In this document: one piece after another, positions 51,790-59,935 of the stretch | How positions within the stretch are numbered: the first letter of the stretch is position 1 | Layout of the letters: each line of letters begins with the position of its first letter | From: UBA4582 sp038106185 | GTDB taxonomy: Bacteria > Pseudomonadota > Gammaproteobacteria > Pseudomonadales > Azotimanducaceae | Length of the DNA: 64,000 nucleotides | Assembly (NCBI GenBank): GCA_038106185.1 | Contig: JAYODE010000009.1 | Location: 1-64,000, forward strand | Direction: 5' to 3' | Position numbers and translations under genes: made by a program | Notes under the pieces: model-generated | The model's database searches: none | Seen by the model: the letters and a program-made list of their open reading frames with translations, nothing else | What the model was told of the DNA's origin: nothing

Positions 51790-53193
51790 TTAAGAATAGG
51801 TGTGCTGCTGACCCTGCGGATCAGTCAAGGTCAGGCGGTTCCTGTCGGCATAAGCCGTATGGCCGATCTGCTGCGCAGCGATACCAAAGCTGCGGGCTAT
51901 GTCGATGACTTCGCTGACTCGACTCGGTGGGACATAGATCTCCATGCGGTGCCCCATGTTAAAGACCTTATACATTTCCTGCCAGCTGGTGCCTGAGGCT
52001 TGCTGGATGGCCGCGAATAATGGCGGGGTTGGAAACAGGTTGTCTTTAACGAAATGCACCTGTCGGCCAAATTTCAGACATTTCGTCTGAGCGCCACCGG
52101 AACAATGAATCAGGCCTTTGATTTCGCCTCCTAGCTCCGCCAGCGCTTTGTAGACAACAGGCGCATAGCTGCGAGTCGGGCTGAGGATGGCTTCACCGAC
52201 CAGCAGTGTGGACTCGGGTAATGGATCTTCCAATCGATAAGGTCCGCAATAGGTGAGCGCTGAAGGCAGGTTGGGGTCGAAGGTCTCAGGGTATTTTTCT
52301 GCATAGTAGTGACACAACATATCGTGACGCGCACTGGTCAAGCCGTTGCTGCCCATGCCACTGTTGGGACGGGTTTCATAGGTCGCACAGCCCGTCGAGG
52401 ACAGACCGATAATAGCCAAGTCGGGTGTGAAGGCGTTGCGTATCACATCGACTTTTTTCATGATGGCCACGGCGCAGGAATCCACGACCAGGGTGCCGGT
52501 CAAGTCGCCAACGTCAGCAGTTTCGCCACCGCCAGAGTAGATATTAACGCCGTGATCTCTGAGTTTGGCGAGAAACTCCTCGCTCCCTTCGATCAGCGCC
52601 GAAACCACCTCGCCCGGGCAATTCAGTGCATTTCGATTGATGGTGTTGGATATTAGAATGCGATTACTAACCCCGACACACAACAGGTCGTCAAGGTTCA
52701 TGACGATGCTATCCTGAGCGATACCCTTGAAGACACTTGGGTCTCCGGTCTCCTTATATTGTAGGTAGCCGATGATCGACTTGGTGCCGGCACCATCGGC
52801 GTGAATCACATTACACTTCTCCGGATCACCGCTCAAAAAATCTTCGGTGACCTTGCAAAAGGCGCCAGGTATCACGCCGGCGTCGAGATTGTCGACGACC
52901 TGATGGACCTCATTCTTGTCGGCACTGACACCCCGTGACTGGTAGCGGCTTGCGGTCGCTTCACAAACCACAAAGCCCGACCGATCACGGGCACTGATGA
53001 CGCCGCGAAACTCGAGTTGGCGAAATGCCTTCGCGACCGTATTGGCCGCGATATCATTGTCAGCTGCGAGACCTCGAATGCTGGGCAGGCGGTCTCCGGG
53101 TTTGAGTTCTCCGGCATTAACGGCAAAATGTATTTGATCAACGATCTGTTGAAAAACAGGGATCGGCAGGGTGGTGTCAACGGTTAGCTTCAT
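51790..53193 (-). CDS. GntR (YtrA-type) DNA-binding domain fused to PurM (AIR synthetase)
   Basis: A 467-residue fusion. Residues about 5-77 form a GntR winged helix-turn-helix (IPVFQQIVDQIHFAVNAGEL, GDRLPSIRGLAADNDI, NTVAKAFRQLEFRGV). From about 82 it is a complete PurM: RYQSRGVSADKNEVH, nucleotide loop HADGAGTKS near 133, GGGETADVGDL, NSGMGSNGLTSARHD, IHCSGGAQTK and MYKVFNMGHRMEIYV. PurM closes FGAM to AIR with ATP in purine synthesis. These PurM blocks match the Bacteroidota form as I remember it, not the shorter E. coli form, so transfer is likely. The ATG at 53193 has AAGGA upstream; longer frames lack support. It is divergent from hisHF, with an operator-like repeat between. It probably represses its own gene, perhaps hisHF too. 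Confidence 0.92.
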   Translation of the reverse strand: MKLTVDTTLPIPVFQQIVDQIHFAVNAGELKPGDRLPSIRGLAADNDIAANTVAKAFRQLEFRGVISARDRSGFVVCEATASRYQSRGVSADKNEVHQVVDNLDAGVIPGAFCKVTEDFLSGDPEKCNVIHADGAGTKSIIGYLQYKETGDPSVFKGIAQDSIVMNLDDLLCVGVSNRILISNTINRNALNCPGEVVSALIEGSEEFLAKLRDHGVNIYSGGGETADVGDLTGTLVVDSCAVAIMKKVDVIRNAFTPDLAIIGLSSTGCATYETRPNSGMGSNGLTSARHDMLCHYYAEKYPETFDPNLPSALTYCGPYRLEDPLPESTLLVGEAILSPTRSYAPVVYKALAELGGEIKGLIHCSGGAQTKCLKFGRQVHFVKDNLFPTPPLFAAIQQASGTSWQEMYKVFNMGHRMEIYVPPSRVSEVIDIARSFGIAAQQIGHTAYADRNRLTLTDPQGQQHTYS

Positions 53194-53273
53194 GCTTGTC
53201 CTTGTGCGTGCCTGGTGGTTCAGGTCGTTTGTGAGCCCGATAGCGAACGCACAATAGGTGCTCGCGGCTCGTG

Positions 53274-53303
53274 CAATCTGTATTACCAAAATAATACAGA
53301 TTG
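53274..53303. promoter_or_regulatory. Perfect 12+6+12 bp inverted repeat, likely GntR-PurM operator
   Basis: CAATCTGTATTA at 53274-53285 and TAATACAGATTG at 53292-53303 are exact reverse complements around CCAAAA. It lies between the divergent GntR-PurM and hisH starts, 80 bp from one ATG and 113 bp from the other. On the minus strand a CTGACA element (53304-53309) abuts it, as if the dyad overlaps that promoter. A -10-like TATAAT for hisH lies at 53382-53387. The AT-rich dyad fits a dimeric GntR operator. Confidence 0.75.
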
Positions 53304-53416
53304 TCAGCCTGAAATGATACTGACCCACAGGTAAAATCTAAGATCGTCGTTGCAGACTGAGAATTCTGTGGCGCTATCACCTATAATGCGCGCAGTTGAT
53401 TATTGAGTGGTTAGGT

Positions 53417-54034
53417 ATGCTTGTCATCGTCGATTATGACGCGGGGAATTTGCGAAGCGTGTTGCGAGCCTGTGAGAAAGTGGGCTTAGCGGCCAGCATC
53501 AGCGCCGATCCGCAAAAGATCATGATGGCCGATCGATTGATCTTCCCTGGGGTCGGTTCTGCCGAGAGTGCCGTGGACACTTTGCAGGCTCGAGGCTTGG
53601 ACCAGGCACTGAAGGCCTTTTATGCCGCCGGTAAACCCATATTGGGCATCTGCCTCGGAAGTCAGATTGTTCTGCAGAAGAGCGAAGAAGGACACCGCGA
53701 CTGTCTTGGTCTCATTGAGGGTGTCGTTGAAAAGTTTGATTTAGTCGATAAGTCTTTGAAGGTACCCCATATCGGTTGGAATGAGGTCGAGATTGTGAAA
53801 CCGCACCCGTTGCTCAAAAGAATTGAATCTGGTGATGAGTTCTATTTCGTGCATTCCTACTTCACCCGTCCGGCAAAGGCAGAGGACGTGTTTGGTATGA
53901 CTGACTATGGCGGCCAATTTTGTTCTATGCTGGGGCATAAGAACTTGTTTGCGACGCAGTTCCATCTGGAGAAAAGTGGTAAGAAGGGACTTTCTATTCT
54001 TGCCGAGTTTGGCGTTTGGGATGGGTCTGTATAA
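53417..54034 (+). CDS. hisH: Imidazole glycerol phosphate synthase glutaminase subunit HisH
   Basis: A 205-residue class I glutamine amidotransferase. The catalytic Cys lies in GICLGSQ and the His/Glu pair in QFHLEKSG, where most HisH have FHPEKS. It hydrolyses glutamine and passes ammonia to HisF. The ATG at 53417 opens the canonical LVIVDYDAGNLRSV; an in-frame TTG at 53396 is unlikely. A TATAAT lies 30 bp upstream. hisF follows after 2 bp, but hisA and hisB, its usual partners in gammaproteobacteria, are absent. Confidence 0.93.
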   Translation: MLVIVDYDAGNLRSVLRACEKVGLAASISADPQKIMMADRLIFPGVGSAESAVDTLQARGLDQALKAFYAAGKPILGICLGSQIVLQKSEEGHRDCLGLIEGVVEKFDLVDKSLKVPHIGWNEVEIVKPHPLLKRIESGDEFYFVHSYFTRPAKAEDVFGMTDYGGQFCSMLGHKNLFATQFHLEKSGKKGLSILAEFGVWDGSV

Positions 54035-54036
54035 CT

Positions 54037-54819
54037 ATGTTAAGTAAACGCATCATAGCCTGCCTAGATGTTCGCGAGGGGCAGCTCGCCAAAAGCGTGA
54101 AGTTCGTCGATACTCGGGATATCGGTGATCCTGTCGCAAAGGCCAAAGAATATTATGAAGACGGGCTTGATGAGTTGGTCTTCTATGATATCACCGCTTC
54201 CAGTGAAAAACGTGACATCATGCTGAATGTCGTGGAGGCGGTGGCAGAACAGGTGTATATCCCGTTTTCAGTTGGTGGTGGAATTCGAACGGTCAACGAC
54301 GCTAACAAGTTGCTGTGGGCTGGCGCTGAAAAAATTAACGTCAACTCTGCCGCGGTGCTTAGACCTGAACTCATCAGCGAATGTGCCTATGCAATCGGCA
54401 ACCAAAATGTCGTTCTATCGATGGATATCAAGCAGGTCGAGGTCAGTACCGCTATACCCAGCGGCTATGAAGTCGTGATCAATGGCGGTCGCACGCCAAC
54501 GGGCCTGGATGCTTTGGCATGGGCTCTGCGAGGAGAGTCGCTGGGTGCGGGAGAGCTGGTGGTGAACTCAATTGACGCCGATGGTACCAAGACGGGTTAT
54601 GAGATCAAGCTGACTCGAATGATTGCTGAGGCAGTCACAGTGCCGGTCATAGCATCTGGTGGTGCCGGCAAGCCTGAGCATCTGCTGGCAGTCCTGACAG
54701 AAGGGAAAGCGGATGCGGCCCTGGTGGCTTCCATGCTGCATTTCGGTGAGTACACGGTGAGTGGGCTCAAGCGCTGGCTTCATGAGCAGGGTGTTAAAGT
54801 ACGGTTGAAATACGAGTGA
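54037..54819 (+). CDS. hisF: Imidazole glycerol phosphate synthase cyclase subunit HisF
   Basis: A 260-residue TIM barrel. The two catalytic Asp are in IIACLDVREGQ and VLSMDIKQ, and phosphate loops are in VGGGIRT and IASGGAGKPEH. It converts PRFAR plus ammonia to imidazole glycerol phosphate and AICAR, the latter a purine intermediate. The VFYDITASSEKRDIMLNVV and NSIDADGTKTGYEI blocks remind me of the HisF of sulfate-reducing deltaproteobacteria and less of the E. coli form; this is from memory. It starts 2 bp after hisH without its own ribosome site, so it is coupled. Confidence 0.93.
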   Translation: MLSKRIIACLDVREGQLAKSVKFVDTRDIGDPVAKAKEYYEDGLDELVFYDITASSEKRDIMLNVVEAVAEQVYIPFSVGGGIRTVNDANKLLWAGAEKINVNSAAVLRPELISECAYAIGNQNVVLSMDIKQVEVSTAIPSGYEVVINGGRTPTGLDALAWALRGESLGAGELVVNSIDADGTKTGYEIKLTRMIAEAVTVPVIASGGAGKPEHLLAVLTEGKADAALVASMLHFGEYTVSGLKRWLHEQGVKVRLKYE

Positions 54820-54838
54820 AGAGCGAGGGCTGTATCCC

Positions 54839-55045
54839 ATGAGCGATCAGGTTTATACGACCTTGGAAATGAAGTTGGCTTTTCAGGAGGATGTCATCCA
54901 AAAGCTGGACGACGCATTGATCAGTCAACAACAGCAGATCTTGGCCTTGCAACGTCAGGTGCAATTACTCGGTAATGAATTGCGTACGCTTGATAATCGA
55001 TCCCTTGGCGACGCCCTGCCAGAGCCACCGCCACCCCACTATTAA
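54839..55045 (+). CDS. slyX: SlyX family protein
   Basis: A 68-residue protein, almost entirely one coiled coil (EMKLAFQEDVIQKLDDALISQQQQILALQRQVQLLGNELRTL) with a Pro-rich end (ALPEPPPPHY). This is the SlyX family pattern, including the LE..LAFQE..I..L start. The role of SlyX is not established. It lies 19 bp after hisF and may share its transcript. Confidence 0.88.
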   Translation: MSDQVYTTLEMKLAFQEDVIQKLDDALISQQQQILALQRQVQLLGNELRTLDNRSLGDALPEPPPPHY

Positions 55046-55127
55046 TGCTTCCTATCACTCAGGGCAACTGCGCATTCGGCGCCTGATCCCTGTAGAAATG
55101 AATAATGTTACCTAACCGGAGACGAAC

Positions 55128-56108
55128 ATGAAGGCAGTGACCGTGAATGCAGATCAGTCAATGAGCTGGTCTGACGTTGAGCAACCGAAGCCAGGTATGG
55201 GTGAGGTGTTGATTCGTGTTCATGCTACGGCCATCAATCGCGCCGATCTGATGCAGCGTCGTGGTTTTTACCCTCCCCCTGCGGGTGCGAGTCCCATCAT
55301 GGGTCTTGAATGTGCTGGCGAGATTGCTGCCATGGGCAGTGGCGTTGAACGTTGGCAAATCGGTGATCGTGTCTGCGCCTTGTTGAGTGGTGGTGGTTAC
55401 GGCGAATACGCAGTAGCACCCATGGGTAGCGTTCTACCGATACCGGCGGGTTTGACCTATGTTCAGGCCGCGGCGTTACCGGAGGTATTTGCGACCGCGT
55501 GGCTTAATCTGTTTATGGAAGCTGGCCTCAAGCCTGGCGAAAAGGTGGTGCTTCATGCTGGCGCAAGTGGAGTCGGGACCGCTGGTATTCAACTCTGTAA
55601 GAGCTTTTCTAATCCCTGTTTTGTCACCGCCGGTACTGATGAGAAAATCGCCGCGTGCGTGGCCTTGGGTGCCACGGCAGGTAGTAATCGCAGTCAAGGC
55701 TCTTTTCTTGAAGCCGCCTCCTCGTTTGCCGGTGCAACTGGGGTCGATGTGATCCTGGATCCCGTCGGTGGTGCCTACCTGGCCGACAACCTCAAGCTTT
55801 TGGGTATGAGTGGCCGCTTGGTGTTGATTGGCTTGATGGGCGGTAGTAAAGCCGAAATCGAGCTTGCGTTACTGATGATGAAACGCCTGAGAGTGATTGG
55901 TTCAACATTGCGAGCGCGACCCATTGCCGAGAAGGCCCAAGTGATGGCTCAGCTTGAAGCGCAAGTTTGGCCAAAAATTGCCACGGGAGAAATTCAGGCA
56001 ATCATCGACAGCGTCTATGACATCAGGGATATCAGCAAGGCGCATGACCATGTTGCCTCTGACACAACGTTGGGTAAAGTCGTGCTGTCTGTGATCCCTG
56101 CCGAGTAA
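55128..56108 (+). CDS. NAD(P)H quinone oxidoreductase, PIG3 family
   Basis: A 326-residue zinc-free medium-chain reductase of the PIG3/TP53I3 group. The ATAINRADLMQRRGFYPPPAGASPIMGLECAG block is specific for this group, and the cofactor loop is VLHAGASGVGTAGIQL. Relatives reduce quinones with NADPH. GGAG lies upstream of the ATG. It is distinct from the other quinone oxidoreductase of the window (17206-18222), which lacks the GFYPPPAG block. It is followed by a large repeat region. Confidence 0.92.
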   Translation: MKAVTVNADQSMSWSDVEQPKPGMGEVLIRVHATAINRADLMQRRGFYPPPAGASPIMGLECAGEIAAMGSGVERWQIGDRVCALLSGGGYGEYAVAPMGSVLPIPAGLTYVQAAALPEVFATAWLNLFMEAGLKPGEKVVLHAGASGVGTAGIQLCKSFSNPCFVTAGTDEKIAACVALGATAGSNRSQGSFLEAASSFAGATGVDVILDPVGGAYLADNLKLLGMSGRLVLIGLMGGSKAEIELALLMMKRLRVIGSTLRARPIAEKAQVMAQLEAQVWPKIATGEIQAIIDSVYDIRDISKAHDHVASDTTLGKVVLSVIPAE

Positions 56109-56150
56109 GTGCCGAGGACTTGGCTGCGAAGAGTCTTGGTAAATGTCTGA

Positions 56151-56357
56151 CGGCTCATAAACCACAGCTTATAAACTTATAAACCACAGCTTATAAACCA
56201 CGGCTTATAAACGACAGCTCAGAAGCCAGTGCCGAAAACTAGCCTCTAAAACAAGCGTCTAAAACTAGATTCGAAAGTCTTGCTTATCAAAAGCGTTGTT
56301 TGGAAAAAGTTTATCAAAAGCGCTGTTTGGCAAAAGCTTATTAAAAGCGCCGCTGGA
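56151..56357. repeat. Run of several different short tandem repeats
   Basis: The 334-bp interval between the quinone oxidoreductase and csp is mostly repeats. At 56151-56217 a 14-bp unit (CTTATAAACCACAG) recurs five times with one truncated copy. At about 56240-56275 a 13-bp unit (TCTAAAACTAG-like) recurs. At 56283-56356 a 27-bp unit starting CTTATCAAAAGCG occurs at 56283, 56310 and 56337, the third copy merging into the csp terminator stem. No gene is seen here. Confidence 0.9.
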
Positions 56358-56383
56358 TCAGAGGTACATTGATCCAGCGGCGC
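56343..56383 (-). terminator. Strong intrinsic terminator of csp
   Basis: GCGCCGCTGGATCA (56347-56360) and TGATCCAGCGGCGC (56370-56383) form a perfect 14-bp stem with a 9-nt loop. On the minus strand the stem is followed by TTTTAATAA, so it terminates the csp transcript. On the plus strand it may also stop read-through from the quinone oxidoreductase. Confidence 0.85.
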
Positions 56384-56442
56384 CATTTAGTTGAAAAGCT
56401 GTCTTGAGTAGAGGTAACCGCTCGCTTGCAAGGGGTTGCGTC

Positions 56443-56652
56443 CTACCCTTCAGCAACATCCTCCGCCTGATACCCTTTGTCTGTTTCAGTGATATTGAAT
56501 TCTACCTGGGCACCCTGCTTAAGGGTTCTGTAGCCGTCCCCTCTGATCGACCTGAAGTGAACGAAAACATCCTCACCCTCGGGTCGTTCGATGAATCCAA
56601 AACCTTTTGCATCGTTAAACCACTTGACTGTTCCTGACTGCCTGTTTGACAT
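56443..56652 (-). CDS. Cold-shock domain protein (CspA family)
   Basis: A 69-residue cold-shock protein. RNA-binding motifs KGFGFI (RNP1) and DVFVHF (RNP2) are intact, with the opening GTVKWFNDAKG. It binds single-stranded RNA and DNA and melts RNA structure. The ATG at 56652 has GGGAG 7 nt upstream; the frame is open further upstream but without signals. A 352-bp region separates it from valS. It is monocistronic, with a strong terminator. Confidence 0.95.
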   Translation of the reverse strand: MSNRQSGTVKWFNDAKGFGFIERPEGEDVFVHFRSIRGDGYRTLKQGAQVEFNITETDKGYQAEDVAEG

Positions 56653-57004
56653 CTGTTGCTCCCTATACTTGCTGTCTATCGTATTTCTCGCGCCTTCCTG
56701 GTTTGAGAATTTTGCACAAAGCCGAATCAACTTCGCAGAATTATGAGTAGCCGTCCAAAACAATTAGGTACAAAATTTGATAGGAAAATATCTAAGCCGG
56801 CAATATCAAAAAACAGGATTGCTGTCATAGTCTTGGCGGTCAAAAATCTGCGCTGGCTTTTTGTTTCTCATGGCGCCTTGTCAGACGCTTGTGTTCGCAG
56901 CGGGTGTAAAAATGAAAGCGTCTGTTCTGTGCCAGGCGGCTCCCATCAGAGAGGGGAGTCGCGCTCTAGCGTCAAGTTTAAAACGGGGTGTGGCAGTGCC
57001 AGCC
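56653..57004. other. 352-bp region upstream of csp
   Basis: No gene is recognised. It must hold the csp promoter and leader on the minus strand. A CATAAT -10-like element occurs on that strand near 56741-56746, without a good -35. A 9-bp inverted repeat (CAGACGCTT at 56882-56890 with AAGCGTCTG at 56916-56924) lies nearer the valS end and could terminate valS. Confidence 0.4.
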
Positions 57005-59776
57005 TCATAGGCTGGCGATGCGGTCTCTTTGTTCCTGTAGCTGGGCGATAGCATGCCCCAGGTCCTGAACCTTGTCCTTCTCTTTCTGAACAACTTCTAC
57101 CGGCGCTCTATCGACGAAGCTGGGGTTGTTAATCTTGCTCTCAGCTCGCTCAACTTCGGTTTTCTTGCGAACAATTTCCTTATCGAGGCGAGCAAGCTCA
57201 GCATCTTTATCGATCAAACCGCTCATGGGCACCAAGAGCTGCATCTCTCCCACCAGCTGGGTGGCGGAAACTGGAATCGGATCGCCAGGATTGAGCCACG
57301 CCAATCGTTCTGGCCTGATCAGAAAAGTCAGGAGCGGGCGGTAGGCGTCAAGCCGACGCTGGTCTTGTTCACTGCCATTGGCGAAAAGAACTGGAATTGG
57401 TCGCGCGTAGGAGATATCCATCTCGCCACGAATATTTCGTGTGCCAGCCACTATCGCTTTTATCCAGACGATATCTGCCTCAGCTTCACGGTCATAGGCG
57501 TTCGCATTGGCTTCTGGAAAGGCCTCAAGCATGATGGTCTCGCCAGAGCCACGAATAGACGCAGGTATCTGTTGCCAGATTTCCTCAGTCATGAAGGGTA
57601 TAAAAGGATGTGCCAGGCGTAGCGTCTGTTCGAGTATGCTTAACAGGGTGTGTCGTGCGCCCCGTTGCAGTTCTGGGCTGACATCCGTCGCCATTAATAG
57701 CGGCTTAGTCAATTCCAAGTACCAGTCGCAGAACTCATCCCAGACAAATTCATAAATCGCTTTGGCCGCAAGATCAAAGCGATAGGTTTCCATGGCCAGA
57801 TTGACCGCCGCTGCCGTGTCCTGGAAAGCGGAGATGATCCATCGATCAATCACGCTTAGCGCCAACGTACCAGTGATTGACTGATCCTGGGTGTTCATAA
57901 AGACAAAATTGGCAGCGTTCCATAACTTGTTGCAGAAATTGCGATAGCCCTCAACTCGGTTCATATCGAATCGTACGGTTCTTGCTGATGATGCGATCGA
58001 GTAGAAGGTGAAGCGCAACGGATCCGTTCCATAGGCTTTGATGCCTTCGGGAAACTCTTTTCGAGTGGCCTTTTCAATGCGCTGCGCCATCTTGGGTTGC
58101 AGCAGGTTAGCGGTTCTTTTCTTCACCAGGTCGTCGAGACTGATGCCGTCGACAATATCCAGTGGGTCAAGGCCGTTACCCTTTGACTTGGACATTTTCT
58201 GTCCGTCTGCGTCGGTCACCAGGCCGTGAATATAGACTTGATGAAAGGGCACCTGGTCCATGAACTTGAGGCTCATCATGATCATTCTGGAAACCCAAAA
58301 GGTAATGATGTCGTGACCGGTGACCATCAGGTCTGTGGAGTGAAAAGTTTTCAGGTCGTCCGTGTTATCGGGCCAGCCCAGCGTCGAGAAGGTCCAGAGC
58401 GCGGATGAGAACCAGGTGTCCAGAACATCTTCGTCCTGAGTTAAAGGCAGGTCTGCGGAAAGCCCATGGTGACTCCGCACCTCGGCTTCTGACCGACCGA
58501 CGTAGACTTGGCCTGCGGGGTCGTACCAGGCCGGTATTCGATGCCCCCACCATTGCTGACGGCTAACGCACCAGTCCTGAATATTTCGCATCCAGGCATA
58601 GTAAGTATTCTCGGTGTTCTGTGGAATGAACTTGATGGCCCCATTTTCGACGGCCTGGATGGCGGGGTCTGCCAGAGGTTGAATCCTGACATACCACTGG
58701 TCGCTCAGATATGGCTCTATTACGACCCCAGATTTTTCGCCGCGGGGTACTGCCATTTTGTGATCTTCAATCTTTTCCACCAGTCCCAGTGCTTCAAGCT
58801 CGGCGATAACCAGCGTTCGAGCGGCGTAACGATCAAGCCCCTGAAAGCGTTCTGGCACACTGGTGTTGAGGGTGGCGTCGTCGTTGAGAATATTGATGAT
58901 GGGCAGATCGTGGCGTTTACCGACATCATAGTCATTGAAGTCATGCGCTGGGGTGATCTTGACGCACCCGGTGCCAAACTCGCGATCCACATAAAAATCA
59001 GCAATGATAGGAATGCGGCGTTGGGTTAAAGGTAGCGCTATTTCACGCCCAACCAGATGCTTGTAGCGCTCATCATCGGGATGTACCGCGACCGCAGAGT
59101 CGCCCAGCAACGTCTCAGGGCGAGTCGTCGCGATCACCAAATAGTGCTCTGGATCTGCTGCACCATCAGCCTCGGTCAGAGGGTAACGCAGGTGCCAGAT
59201 ATGCCCCAGCTCTTCTGCTGATTCGACTTCAAGATCAGATATCGAGGTCTTTAGTACGGGATCCCAGTTCACCAGACGTTTGCCGCGATAAATCAAGCCA
59301 TCCTCATAAAGTCTGACAAAAACCTCCAAAACCGCTTTCGACAGTCCCTCGTCCAGGGTGAAGCGCTCGGTTTTCCAATTCAGTGACGCGCCTAAACGTC
59401 GAAGCTGTTGAGAGATTTTTCCACCGGATTCTGCCTTCCACTCCCAGACCTTCTCCAGAAACTTTTCTCTACCTAAATCTGATGGCCTGATACCCTGGGC
59501 GGCAAGTTGTTCCGTGACCAATAGCTGCGTGGCGATACCCGCATGATCTGTGCCCATCTGCCAGAGCGTCTTGTCACCCTTCATGCGATGGTAGCGAATG
59601 ATCGAGTCCACCAGGCTGTGCTGAAACGCATGCCCCATATGTAGAGTGCCGGTCACATTCGGCGGCGGGATCATGATTGCAAAGGGTTTGCCGTCACCTT
59701 GCGGAGCAAAGTAGTCGTTGGTTTCCCAGCGCTGATACCAGCTTTGCTCTATATCTTGCGGTTGGTATTTATTCAT
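57005..59776 (-). CDS. valS: Valyl-tRNA synthetase
   Basis: A 923-residue class I aminoacyl-tRNA synthetase. The HIGH-type motif is in PPNVTGTLHMGHAF and KMSKS in DGQKMSKSKGNGLDPLD. The editing domain (TTRPETLLGDSAVAVHPDD) is present, and the C-terminal coiled-coil arm (VERAESKINNPSFVDRAPVEVVQKEKDK) is the ValS signature. It charges tRNA-Val and removes mischarged Thr. It lies in the conserved pepA-holC-valS order, here with one extra gene between holC and valS. Confidence 0.98.
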   Translation of the reverse strand: MNKYQPQDIEQSWYQRWETNDYFAPQGDGKPFAIMIPPPNVTGTLHMGHAFQHSLVDSIIRYHRMKGDKTLWQMGTDHAGIATQLLVTEQLAAQGIRPSDLGREKFLEKVWEWKAESGGKISQQLRRLGASLNWKTERFTLDEGLSKAVLEVFVRLYEDGLIYRGKRLVNWDPVLKTSISDLEVESAEELGHIWHLRYPLTEADGAADPEHYLVIATTRPETLLGDSAVAVHPDDERYKHLVGREIALPLTQRRIPIIADFYVDREFGTGCVKITPAHDFNDYDVGKRHDLPIINILNDDATLNTSVPERFQGLDRYAARTLVIAELEALGLVEKIEDHKMAVPRGEKSGVVIEPYLSDQWYVRIQPLADPAIQAVENGAIKFIPQNTENTYYAWMRNIQDWCVSRQQWWGHRIPAWYDPAGQVYVGRSEAEVRSHHGLSADLPLTQDEDVLDTWFSSALWTFSTLGWPDNTDDLKTFHSTDLMVTGHDIITFWVSRMIMMSLKFMDQVPFHQVYIHGLVTDADGQKMSKSKGNGLDPLDIVDGISLDDLVKKRTANLLQPKMAQRIEKATRKEFPEGIKAYGTDPLRFTFYSIASSARTVRFDMNRVEGYRNFCNKLWNAANFVFMNTQDQSITGTLALSVIDRWIISAFQDTAAAVNLAMETYRFDLAAKAIYEFVWDEFCDWYLELTKPLLMATDVSPELQRGARHTLLSILEQTLRLAHPFIPFMTEEIWQQIPASIRGSGETIMLEAFPEANANAYDREAEADIVWIKAIVAGTRNIRGEMDISYARPIPVLFANGSEQDQRRLDAYRPLLTFLIRPERLAWLNPGDPIPVSATQLVGEMQLLVPMSGLIDKDAELARLDKEIVRKKTEVERAESKINNPSFVDRAPVEVVQKEKDKVQDLGHAIAQLQEQRDRIASL

Positions 59777-59935
59777 CGAGTTAACATCATCTTGGGCCCT
59801 AAGAGTGGGCGAAATTTGAAAAAGTCTAGAGTATACACGCGAGGCCGCCGAATGGCGTCAGCATGGGTGGAAAATTACGGAGCCTTTTCTACAGTTTTGA
59901 TGCTCGGCTTCCAGTCAGTCACTGAATCCATATTC

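Noticed and set aside
56743..57051. 102-residue plus-strand frame upstream of csp
   Set aside because: It overlaps the valS 3' end and the csp leader, with no ribosome site or domain.
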